Positions 44,781-52,106 of a DNA stretch of 64,000 nucleotides are shown here, piece after piece. The stretch is taken from contig CBFGTM010000003.1 of NCBI GenBank assembly GCA_965652025.1, positions 1 through 64,000 on the forward strand, given 5' to 3'. The stretch is from CAVVWJ01 sp965652025. Lineage in GTDB: Bacteria; Gemmatimonadota; Gemmatimonadetes; Gemmatimonadales; GWC2-71-9. The notes under the pieces are model-generated. The model did no database searches. It had not been told where the DNA came from and saw only the letters and a list, made by a program, of their open reading frames with translations. The first letter of the stretch is position 1. Each line of letters opens with the position of its first letter. The position numbers were made by a program, and so were the translations under genes.

Positions 44781-46151
44781 ATGGCAACGACTGAAATCGA
44801 AAAACTGGAGCGCCGTTACGCCGAGAACCCTCAGGGCCTGACCTTCGCGCCCCTGGCTGAGGTGCACCGGAAGAACGGTGATGTGGCGCGCGCGCTCGAG
44901 CTGCTGCAGGCCGGGCTGGAGCTTCACCCCAATTACATACCCGCCAGCATTGTCCTGGGGCGTTGTCACTGGGATTTGGGCGATTTGCCAGCTGCCGAGA
45001 GTGCCTTCGCCCATGTGCTCCGGCTCGACGACGAGAACGTCATCGCCCTGAAGTCGCTAGCAGACATCAACGAGAAGCTGGAGCGTTTCACCGAGGCCCA
45101 GCGCTGGCTGAACCGGCTGATCTCCATTGACCGAAGCAATGAGGAGGCCCGCCAGCAGCTGGCCAGGCTGGAGACGGCACGCCAGCCCAGCCCGGGCACT
45201 CCGATGCCCCAGAGGACAAGCCCCGCGGAAGCAGAGCCAGCCAAGGCCGAGGCGCCGGCCTCGCCCCCTCAGCCGAAGCACGTGGAGCCACCGGCACCGG
45301 CGCCGCTCAGCTTGACTACTGAGTCGGAGTCCGAAGGCGCGGTGAAGTCGGAGTCGCCGGCACTCGAGTTCATCGACACCTCCGCGGCCCACGCTCCTTC
45401 AGAGAAACCACCTCAAAATTCCCCGTTGGCTGAGCCGATCGAGCCACCGGCAGAGGAACCGGCTGCAGTCGAGGGACTGATCAGCCAGGAGTTCGAGCCG
45501 CCACGAGACTCATATCGCTCCCACCCCGAGCTCAGCACGGAATTCGTCGAGCCTGCTGCCAGCAATGAGTTGGACCTGGAGGGACTGGAAGTCGAAACCG
45601 CCGAGGAGGTGGAGCTGCAGAGCTCGGGCGGATCCGAGTTCCGGGTGCCCAATGCCGCGGAAGATTTCATGGAAGCGGCGTTCGCTGCGCCCGTCAGCCG
45701 GTCCCCCGACCTTCCAGCGGCGCCTCTCGAGGACCGGGAAATTCCTCCGCCACCGCCTCCCGCGGCCCCCACGCCGTCGCCCGACCTCGAGCTGAACCTA
45801 CCGGCACCGAGCCCGCCGGCTCAGCGACCCTATTCGGTGCGGGAGACGAAGGGACAATCGGTTGCTGCCTTTTTTACTGCCCTGCTGGGGGCTCGTCCCG
45901 CCGGGGCCACGAATGCGCGGCCGGCGGGCGCTCATCAGGGCGAGGCGGCTGGACAGATTGCGGCTCAGCCGTCCGCACCAGCGGGAGGCCCCTCCCCATC
46001 TGCTGCCGGCGCCTCAGGAGACGCAGCAGTCTCGTTCGACGATCTATTCGGAACGCCAGCGGAGCCCAGCCCGACGCCGGAGCGGACCACCGACGAGGGC
46101 AAGGAGGATCTGGACCAATTCCAGACCTGGCTGCAGAACCTCAAACGCTGA
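44781..46151 (+). CDS. TPR protein with long disordered tail
   Basis: 456 residues from ATG 44781, no signal peptide. The N-terminal 130 residues are TPR-like (AEVHRKNGDVARALELLQAG, VLGRCHWDLGDLPAAESAFA, SLADINEKLERFTEAQRWLN). The remaining 320 or so are Pro/Ala/Glu/Ser-rich with blocks of acidic residues (for example GLEVETAEEVELQSSG), so likely disordered. The last residues (FQTWLQNLKR) may be a short helical motif. Function unknown. It is the same design as the protein at 38648 (TPR plus acidic linker), so the two may be related. aroQ follows its stop with no intervening base. Confidence 0.85.
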   Translation: MATTEIEKLERRYAENPQGLTFAPLAEVHRKNGDVARALELLQAGLELHPNYIPASIVLGRCHWDLGDLPAAESAFAHVLRLDDENVIALKSLADINEKLERFTEAQRWLNRLISIDRSNEEARQQLARLETARQPSPGTPMPQRTSPAEAEPAKAEAPASPPQPKHVEPPAPAPLSLTTESESEGAVKSESPALEFIDTSAAHAPSEKPPQNSPLAEPIEPPAEEPAAVEGLISQEFEPPRDSYRSHPELSTEFVEPAASNELDLEGLEVETAEEVELQSSGGSEFRVPNAAEDFMEAAFAAPVSRSPDLPAAPLEDREIPPPPPPAAPTPSPDLELNLPAPSPPAQRPYSVRETKGQSVAAFFTALLGARPAGATNARPAGAHQGEAAGQIAAQPSAPAGGPSPSAAGASGDAAVSFDDLFGTPAEPSPTPERTTDEGKEDLDQFQTWLQNLKR

Positions 46152-46589
46152 ATGCGGATCGCTGTGCTCAACGGCCCCAATCTGAACCTGCTGGGGCACC
46201 GGGAGCCGGAGATCTATGGCCGGACCAGTCTGGCGGAGATCGAGCGGATGGTGCGGCAGGCGGCCACACCCCTTGGCGTTGAGATCGACTGGTTCCAATC
46301 GAATCATGAAGGAGAGATGGTTGAGGCGGTGCAGCGGCTCCAGGGCCACGCCGACGGCGCGCTGATCAATGCGGCCGCGCTGACCCACTCCAGCCTCGCC
46401 CTCCGCGACGCGCTGCTGTCGGTCAAGGTCCCGTTTGTGGAGCTACACCTCTCCAACATCTTCGCTCGGGAGCCGGAGCGAAGACACTCAGTGATCGCCG
46501 ATCTCGCTCTGGGGATGGTCACCGGCTTCGGCGCCCAGAGCTACCTGCTTGCTTTGCAGGCGCTGCTGGGGCGCTTGCGTGGCGGCTGA
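46152..46589 (+). CDS. aroQ: 3-dehydroquinate dehydratase, type II
   Basis: Dehydrates 3-dehydroquinate to 3-dehydroshikimate in the shikimate pathway. 145 residues from ATG 46152, directly after the previous stop. NGPNLNLLGHREPEIYG (residues 7-23) has the catalytic Tyr22; SNHEGEMVEAVQ, INAAALTHSSLALRDAL with the catalytic His, and VPFVELHLSNIFARE follow. Length and motifs are standard for the small dodecameric type II enzyme. pepQ overlaps its last 11 bases. Confidence 0.96.
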   Translation: MRIAVLNGPNLNLLGHREPEIYGRTSLAEIERMVRQAATPLGVEIDWFQSNHEGEMVEAVQRLQGHADGALINAAALTHSSLALRDALLSVKVPFVELHLSNIFAREPERRHSVIADLALGMVTGFGAQSYLLALQALLGRLRGG

Positions 46590-47667
46590 TCGGAGGCTGG
46601 AGCGGCAGGCCGGTCTGCGGGCGGCGCTGGCGGACGAGGGGCTGGATGGACTGCTGGTCACTCACCTCCCCAACATCCGCTATCTCACCGGGTTCACCGG
46701 GACCGCCGCATTGCTGCTGGTGCGGAAGGACGCTTCGACCCTGATCTCGGATTTCCGCTACGCGGCCCAGGCCCCGGCGGAGGTCGGGTCGGTTGCGGCG
46801 GTCGAGATCGAGCAGCGGAGTGTCTGGGATCGGCTCGGCCGAGTGTTGAGCACCGAGTCCGGGGCCAGCATCGGAATCGAAGCCAATGCCTTGACGGTCC
46901 GCGATGCAGAACGGGTGAGTGGCCTTACTCGTGCGCGGGTGGTGCCGACGACGGAACTGGTCGAGCGCCAGCGAGCGGTGAAAGCCCCCGAGGAAGTCGC
47001 TGCCATTGCCGCAGCGGCCGAGCTAGCCCAGGAGGCTTTGGAGGTGGTGCTCCCCGGCATTCGGGTGGGCCAGACCGAGCGGGAGGTGGCCGCTGCGCTG
47101 GAGGCCACGCTGCGAAGACAGGGAAGCGAATGGCATCCGTTTCCGACCATTGTCGCCTCGGGGCCTCGATCGGCCTTTCCCCACGCGCGCACCAGTCAGC
47201 GCAACATCGGAAAGGGCGAGCTGCTCCTGATCGACTTCGGCGCTCAGGTGGATGGCTACTGCGCCGACCTGACTCGCACCATGGTGGTTGGAGCAAGGGC
47301 AGACGAGCGGCAACGCATGATGCACGATCTGGTTCAGACGGCTCAGCGCCGCGCCATCGAGCAGCTCCGGCCAGGGATGTTGGCCCGCGAAGGCGACGCT
47401 CTGGCGCGCGACATCATTGTGGCCCGCGGGTTTGGGGACGCGTTTGGCCACTCACTGGGCCACGGGCTGGGGCTGGAGGTGCACGAGGCGCCCCGGCTGG
47501 CGGCGACCTCGGAGTCGCCCCTTCCGCCGCATGCCGTGGTCACGGTGGAGCCGGGAGTCTATTTTCCCGGGTGGGGTGGAATCCGGCTCGAAGACGACGT
47601 GTACCTGGCCCCGGAAGGCCCTCGACGGCTTTCCAACGGCCGGACGGAGTTGTTGGAGCTGGGCTAG
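46579..47667 (+). CDS. pepQ: Xaa-Pro aminopeptidase family (M24B)
   Basis: Metallopeptidase that releases residues next to proline from peptides. 362 residues from GTG 46579. The N-terminal creatinase-like domain has THLPNIRYLTGFTGTAALLL. The C-terminal pita-bread domain has all five metal ligands: Asp in DFGAQVDGYCADLTRT (two), His in GHSLGHGLGLEVHE, Glu in VTVEPGVYFPG, Glu in GIRLEDDVYL. The pairing with efp downstream (24 bases apart) is common in bacteria and suits coordinated handling of proline-rich proteins. Aminopeptidase versus dipeptidase (PepP/PepQ) cannot be decided from sequence. Confidence 0.9.
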   Translation: MAADRRLERQAGLRAALADEGLDGLLVTHLPNIRYLTGFTGTAALLLVRKDASTLISDFRYAAQAPAEVGSVAAVEIEQRSVWDRLGRVLSTESGASIGIEANALTVRDAERVSGLTRARVVPTTELVERQRAVKAPEEVAAIAAAAELAQEALEVVLPGIRVGQTEREVAAALEATLRRQGSEWHPFPTIVASGPRSAFPHARTSQRNIGKGELLLIDFGAQVDGYCADLTRTMVVGARADERQRMMHDLVQTAQRRAIEQLRPGMLAREGDALARDIIVARGFGDAFGHSLGHGLGLEVHEAPRLAATSESPLPPHAVVTVEPGVYFPGWGGIRLEDDVYLAPEGPRRLSNGRTELLELG

Positions 47668-47691
47668 CACCTTGACCTCTCTATCAAGCAC

Positions 47692-48252
47692 ATGGCGACT
47701 ACTGCCGACTTCAAGAACGGGCTGGTACTCGACATCGACGGGCAGCTCTTTCAACTGGTCTACTTTCAGCACGTCAAGCCAGGCAAGGGTGGCGCGTTCG
47801 TGCGGACCAAGCTGAAGAACATCCGCACCGGCGCGGTCATCGATCGCACCTATACCGCCGGGGAGCGGGTCAATGATGTCAGGCTGGAACGCCGGCCAAT
47901 GCAGTTTTCCTACGGCGACGGTCACTTCTACCATTTCATGGATCAGGGGACCTTCGATGACATCATGTTGACCGACGAGCTCATCGGGCCCGACCAGCTC
48001 AAATACCTGAAGGAAGGGATGGAATGCGAGGGACTGGTCTATAATGACCGGGTGATCACGGTCGAGCTGCCTTCCTTTGTGGAGCTGACCGTCACCCGCA
48101 CGGCCCCGGGCATCCGGGGCGACACCGCCACCGGCGGGACGAAGCCGGCCACGCTGGAAACAGGAGCGACGGTGCAGGTTCCGCTTTTTATCGAGGAGGG
48201 CCAGGTGATCCGGGTCGACCGCCGCGAAGACAAGTATCTGACCCGCGTATGA
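47692..48252 (+). CDS. efp: Elongation factor P
   Basis: Binds the ribosome between P and E sites and relieves stalling at polyproline. 186 residues from ATG 47692. N-terminal KOW-like domain with KPGKGGAFVRTKLKNIRTG: the tip Lys32, where EF-P is modified in many bacteria, is present. Middle OB domain and C-terminal domain (VELTVTRTAPGIRGDTAT, ATVQVPLFIEEGQVIRVD) are complete. The modifying enzyme genes (epmA/epmB or others) are not in the window. The start of accB overlaps the stop. Confidence 0.96.
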   Translation: MATTADFKNGLVLDIDGQLFQLVYFQHVKPGKGGAFVRTKLKNIRTGAVIDRTYTAGERVNDVRLERRPMQFSYGDGHFYHFMDQGTFDDIMLTDELIGPDQLKYLKEGMECEGLVYNDRVITVELPSFVELTVTRTAPGIRGDTATGGTKPATLETGATVQVPLFIEEGQVIRVDRREDKYLTRV

Positions 48253-48782
48253 GTCCCCAGGAAATGCAGGAGCTCGCCGAGCTGCTGCAGAACGTTCCCG
48301 GCATTCATGCCATCGATCTGAAGGACGTCAAGCGGCTGGCCCAACTGCTGCGAGAGACGCCGGAGATCGGGTCCATCGAAGTAAAGGGCTGGTTCGGGAC
48401 CGGAGTCGTGATCACCCGAACGGCTGCCGCCCCCACGGCGACACCGATGCCGGCCGGGATGCCGGCGGCCGCGCCCCCTCCACCGGCAGCAGCCCCTCGC
48501 GCCGAGGAAGCCCCCCGGCCGCCCGCCGCCGCTCCCAATCTTAAGGAAATCCGGTCGCCCATGGTGGGCACGTTCTACAAGGCACCCGAACCGGGAGCGG
48601 AGCCGTACATCAAGGTTGGCAACCGGGTCACGCCGGGGCAGACCGTCTGCATCATCGAAGCCATGAAAATCATGAACGAGATCGAGGCAGAGGTGGCGGG
48701 AACAGTTCGGGAGATTTCGGTGGAGGACGGTCAGCCGGTGGAATTCGGACAGGTGCTCTTCCGGGTGGATCCCAATGCCTGA
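48249..48782 (+). CDS. accB: Acetyl-CoA carboxylase biotin carboxyl carrier protein
   Basis: Carries CO2 on biotin between biotin carboxylase and carboxyltransferase in fatty-acid synthesis. 177 residues from ATG 48249 (overlaps the efp stop). N-terminal helical part (PQEMQELAELLQNVPGIHAI), an Ala/Pro-rich flexible linker (about 60-100), and the C-terminal biotinyl domain (about 100-177). Lys140 in CIIEAMKIMNEIEAEV is the biotin attachment site. Usually directly followed by accC; here a pilT-type gene is inserted between them. Confidence 0.95.
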   Translation: MSPQEMQELAELLQNVPGIHAIDLKDVKRLAQLLRETPEIGSIEVKGWFGTGVVITRTAAAPTATPMPAGMPAAAPPPPAAAPRAEEAPRPPAAAPNLKEIRSPMVGTFYKAPEPGAEPYIKVGNRVTPGQTVCIIEAMKIMNEIEAEVAGTVREISVEDGQPVEFGQVLFRVDPNA

Positions 48783-49953
48783 GCCGAAGGCAGCAGCCCC
48801 GCCGCAGTCTAGCTTCAACTTCAAGCAGGCGATCTCCCAGATGGTGCAGCGGAACGCATCCGACCTGCTTCTCAAGGTGGGACGCCCACCGACCATCCGG
48901 CTCAATGGCGATCTCCAAGGTCTGGAGATGCCTCCGCTCAAGCCCGAGGACCTCAAGCTGCTCGCCGAGCAGATCATGACGCCTCGCCAGGTGAAGGACT
49001 TCGCCGAAAAGAAAGAGGCCGATTTTGCCATCGGGGTGCCCGGCGTGGGCCGGTTTCGCACCAACATTTACCAGCAGCGCGGGACTCTGGCCTTTGCGTT
49101 TCGCGCCATTCCATACGAGGTGAAGACCGTACGCGAGCTCAACCTTCCGGCCATTCTGGAAGAGATATCGCTACGTCCTCGGGGGCTGGTGCTGGTGACC
49201 GGCGTGACCGGATCGGGGAAGTCCACAGCTCTGGCGTCGATGATCAACCACATCAATCAGAACCGCCGGGTCAACGTAATCACCATCGAGGATCCGATCG
49301 AATTCCTGCATCGGGATGTCATGTCGAATATCTCCCAGCGTGAGGTGGGGAACGACACCATCTCGTTTGCCACAGCCTTGCGGCACGTGCTGCGGCAGGA
49401 CCCCGATGTCATCCTGGTGGGCGAGGTCCGCGACGTGGAGACGCTCGATACCGCGATGAAGGCGGCCGATACCGGGCATCTGGTGTTCTCGACGCTCCAC
49501 ACCACGGACGCCACCCAGACCATCAACCGAATCCTCTCCTTCTATCCGCCACACCAGCACCAGGAAGTCCGGATGCTGCTGTCTACGGCCCTGCAAGCCG
49601 TGGTGAGCCTCCGCCTGGTGCCCCGAGCCGACGGGCGAGGTCGGATTCCCGCGGCGGAGGTGCTCATCAACACCGCTGCGGTAGCCGACAACATCCGGGA
49701 CATCGAAAAGGCCCTTCATATCCCGGACCTCATCGCCCAGGGCGCCGTATCTTACGGCATGCAAACCTTCGATCAGTCGCTGATGAAGTGGTACAAGGAT
49801 GGGCTGATCTCGTACGAGAGCGCGCTATTCTATTCCACCAATCCCAATGAGTTCGCGCTCCGCGTATCCGGGGTGGACTCGGCGTCCGACCGCAAATTCA
49901 CCGAGATCACCGGCGACTCGACGAAGCCGCAGTCCCTGGATCTGACACCCTAG
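48775..49953 (+). CDS. pilT: Type IV pilus retraction ATPase PilT/PilU family
   Basis: Secretion-type hexameric ATPase that drives pilus retraction and twitching. 392 residues from ATG 48775, overlapping accB by 8 bases. Walker A GVTGSGKST (about 143-151), Asp box VITIEDPIEFL, Walker B GEVRDVETLDTAMKAADTGH, and the His box STLHTTDATQTINRI are intact. The C-terminal region lacks an obvious AIRNLIRE motif of PilT and instead has YGMQTFDQSLMKWYKDGLIS, as in PilU-like ATPases, so PilU-like is an alternative. No other pilus genes are present in the window. Confidence 0.9.
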   Translation: MPEPKAAAPPQSSFNFKQAISQMVQRNASDLLLKVGRPPTIRLNGDLQGLEMPPLKPEDLKLLAEQIMTPRQVKDFAEKKEADFAIGVPGVGRFRTNIYQQRGTLAFAFRAIPYEVKTVRELNLPAILEEISLRPRGLVLVTGVTGSGKSTALASMINHINQNRRVNVITIEDPIEFLHRDVMSNISQREVGNDTISFATALRHVLRQDPDVILVGEVRDVETLDTAMKAADTGHLVFSTLHTTDATQTINRILSFYPPHQHQEVRMLLSTALQAVVSLRLVPRADGRGRIPAAEVLINTAAVADNIRDIEKALHIPDLIAQGAVSYGMQTFDQSLMKWYKDGLISYESALFYSTNPNEFALRVSGVDSASDRKFTEITGDSTKPQSLDLTP

Positions 49954-51312
49954 ATGTTCAAGAAGGTACTCATCGCCAACCGCGGGGAGATCGCCCTGCG
50001 GGTCATTCGCGCGTGCCGCGAGCTTGGCCTCGAAACGGTGGCCGTGTACAGCGAGGCCGACCGCGAGTCGTTACACGTGCGGTTTGCCGATGACGACGTC
50101 TGCATCGGGCCGCCGCCGAGCCGCAACTCGTATCTCAGGATTCCCAACCTGATTGCCGCGGCGGAGATCACGGGAGCCGACGCGATCCATCCGGGCTACG
50201 GCTTCCTGGCGGAGAACGCCGAGTTCGCCGACACCTGCAAGGCGTCCAACATCACCTTCATCGGCCCGACCGGCGAGCAGATCCGGCAGATGGGTGACAA
50301 GGCCACCGCTCGTCGGCTGGCGGTCGAAGCGGGAGTCCCGACGGTGCCGGGCTCCCCGGGCACCATTGAGGAAGCCGAAACTGCACTCACCTTCGCCAAC
50401 GAGATCGGATTTCCGGTGATCATCAAGGCGACGGCGGGTGGAGGCGGCAAAGGGATGCGGATCGCCCACGACCCTGACCAGTTCACCCAGCTGTTCGGGC
50501 TGGCCCAGAACGAAGCCCTGGCCGCCTTCGGCAACGGAGCGGTGTATGTAGAGAAGTACCTCGAGCACCCGAGGCACGTCGAGATCCAGGTCATGGGTGA
50601 CACCCTGGGCAAGGTGGTGCACATGGGCGAGCGGGATTGCTCAGTGCAGCGCCGGCACCAGAAGCTGATCGAGGAGAGCCCGAGCCCTGCGCTGACCGAC
50701 GAGCTGCGGGCGCGGATGGGCAAGGCGGCGGTGGCGCTGGCCTCCAATATCGGGTATGCCGGGGCGGGCACCATCGAGTTTCTGCTCGATCCGGAGGGCA
50801 ACTTCTACTTCATGGAGATGAACACCCGGATCCAGGTGGAGCACCCGGTCACCGAGATGGTGACCAGCTTCGATGTGGTGAAGGAGCAGATCCGGGTGGC
50901 GTCGGGCGAGCCGGTCAGCTTTCAAGGGGACGGGCGCCGGCTGCGGGGACACGCCATCGAATGCCGGATCAATGCCGAAGACCCGTACCGGAACTTCCAA
51001 CCCTCACCCGGGCTGATTACGGCCTATCACCCGCCGGGTGGCCCGGGCGTACGGCTGGATACCCACGTCTACGCCGGATACAGGGTACCGCCCTACTACG
51101 ACTCATTGCTGGCCAAAGTCATCGTGCACGGGAACAACCGGGACGAGGCCTTGAGACGCATGGGGCAAGCCCTCGACAGCTTCATCCTGGAAGGAATTAC
51201 CACCACCATTCCTTTTCTGGCCCGGGTCATCCGCCATCCCGACTTCGTCGCCGGCAACGTGGATACCAGATTCCTGGAACGGGAGTCTCACCTCTTGCGG
51301 CCGGAATCATGA
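49954..51312 (+). CDS. accC: Acetyl-CoA carboxylase biotin carboxylase subunit
   Basis: ATP-dependent carboxylation of biotin on AccB. 452 residues from ATG 49954, directly after the pilT stop. ANRGEIALRVIRACRELG at the N-terminus, GYGFLAENAEFA, ATP-grasp loop KATAGGGGKGMR (about 155-166), MNTRIQVEHPVTEMVTSFD (about 289-307) and CRINAEDPYRNFQPSPG are all conserved. The stop overlaps the comB start. Distance from accB is one gene (pilT), with all junctions tight, so the subunits are probably still co-expressed. Confidence 0.97.
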   Translation: MFKKVLIANRGEIALRVIRACRELGLETVAVYSEADRESLHVRFADDDVCIGPPPSRNSYLRIPNLIAAAEITGADAIHPGYGFLAENAEFADTCKASNITFIGPTGEQIRQMGDKATARRLAVEAGVPTVPGSPGTIEEAETALTFANEIGFPVIIKATAGGGGKGMRIAHDPDQFTQLFGLAQNEALAAFGNGAVYVEKYLEHPRHVEIQVMGDTLGKVVHMGERDCSVQRRHQKLIEESPSPALTDELRARMGKAAVALASNIGYAGAGTIEFLLDPEGNFYFMEMNTRIQVEHPVTEMVTSFDVVKEQIRVASGEPVSFQGDGRRLRGHAIECRINAEDPYRNFQPSPGLITAYHPPGGPGVRLDTHVYAGYRVPPYYDSLLAKVIVHGNNRDEALRRMGQALDSFILEGITTTIPFLARVIRHPDFVAGNVDTRFLERESHLLRPES

Positions 51313-52106
51313 GAATCGACGCCGTGTTCACCCCGGCGGGCCTGAACCAGGGCGAGGTTCAGGGGCGGACGGTGTTCGTCATTGATATCCTGCGCGCCAC
51401 CACGACCATGTGTGCCGCGCTGAGCCACGGCGCCCGAGCCATCATTCCAGTTGCCTCCACCGAGGAGGCGCTGCGCCTGGCGCAGACTATCGGAAGCACC
51501 GACGTGCTGCTGGCCGGCGAGAAAGACTGCGTGAGAATCCCCGGCTTTCAGCTGGGCAACAGTCCCTTGGAGATGACCGAGGCAACGGTTCGAGGCAAGA
51601 CGATCGTCGTGACCACCAGCAACGGCACCAAAGCCCTACTGGCTTGTCAGGGCGCGAGCTCGGTCTACCCGGCTGCCGCAGTGAACCTGTCGCTGGCGGC
51701 CGAGAAAGCGCGGGAGGCACTCCAGATCGAAAGCCATATCCTGATCGTCTGCGCTGGCCGCCAGGGCGCCTTTTCCCTGGACGATGCCTACTGTGCCGGC
51801 CGGCTGGTGTCCGCAATTCTGGGCGACTCCAAGCCTCGCAGGGGACTCAACGACTCGGCGCTCGCGAGTCTGGATCTGGTTCGCCGCTATGGGGACCACT
51901 GGGAGCGGCCATTGGCCCGGAGTCAGGCCGGCCGCGAGCTGATCAAGCAGGGTTTCCGGGAGGATCTGCGCGAGGCTGGGCGCCTGGACACCTACCCGGT
52001 GCTGCCTTACTTCCATGAGCGGCGGGTCACACTGGAGGGCACGAAGGAGCGCGGGAGCGCCCAGCCTAGCGTGCCGTCGCTCCCGCATACCGGGTCACAC
52101 GCATGA
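51309..52106 (+). CDS. comB: 2-phosphosulfolactate phosphatase family (ComB)
   Basis: 265 residues from ATG 51309, overlapping the accC stop (ATGA). FVIDILRATTTMCAALSHGA near residue 25, LLAGEKDCVRIPGFQLGNSP, TTSNGTKALL and VCAGRQGAFSLDDAYCAGR are the conserved blocks of the ComB family. ComB removes phosphate from 2-phosphosulfolactate in coenzyme M synthesis; many bacteria without coenzyme M have the gene, so the true substrate here is uncertain. Placed between accC and ftsK with overlapping junctions. Confidence 0.85.
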   Translation: MRIDAVFTPAGLNQGEVQGRTVFVIDILRATTTMCAALSHGARAIIPVASTEEALRLAQTIGSTDVLLAGEKDCVRIPGFQLGNSPLEMTEATVRGKTIVVTTSNGTKALLACQGASSVYPAAAVNLSLAAEKAREALQIESHILIVCAGRQGAFSLDDAYCAGRLVSAILGDSKPRRGLNDSALASLDLVRRYGDHWERPLARSQAGRELIKQGFREDLREAGRLDTYPVLPYFHERRVTLEGTKERGSAQPSVPSLPHTGSHA

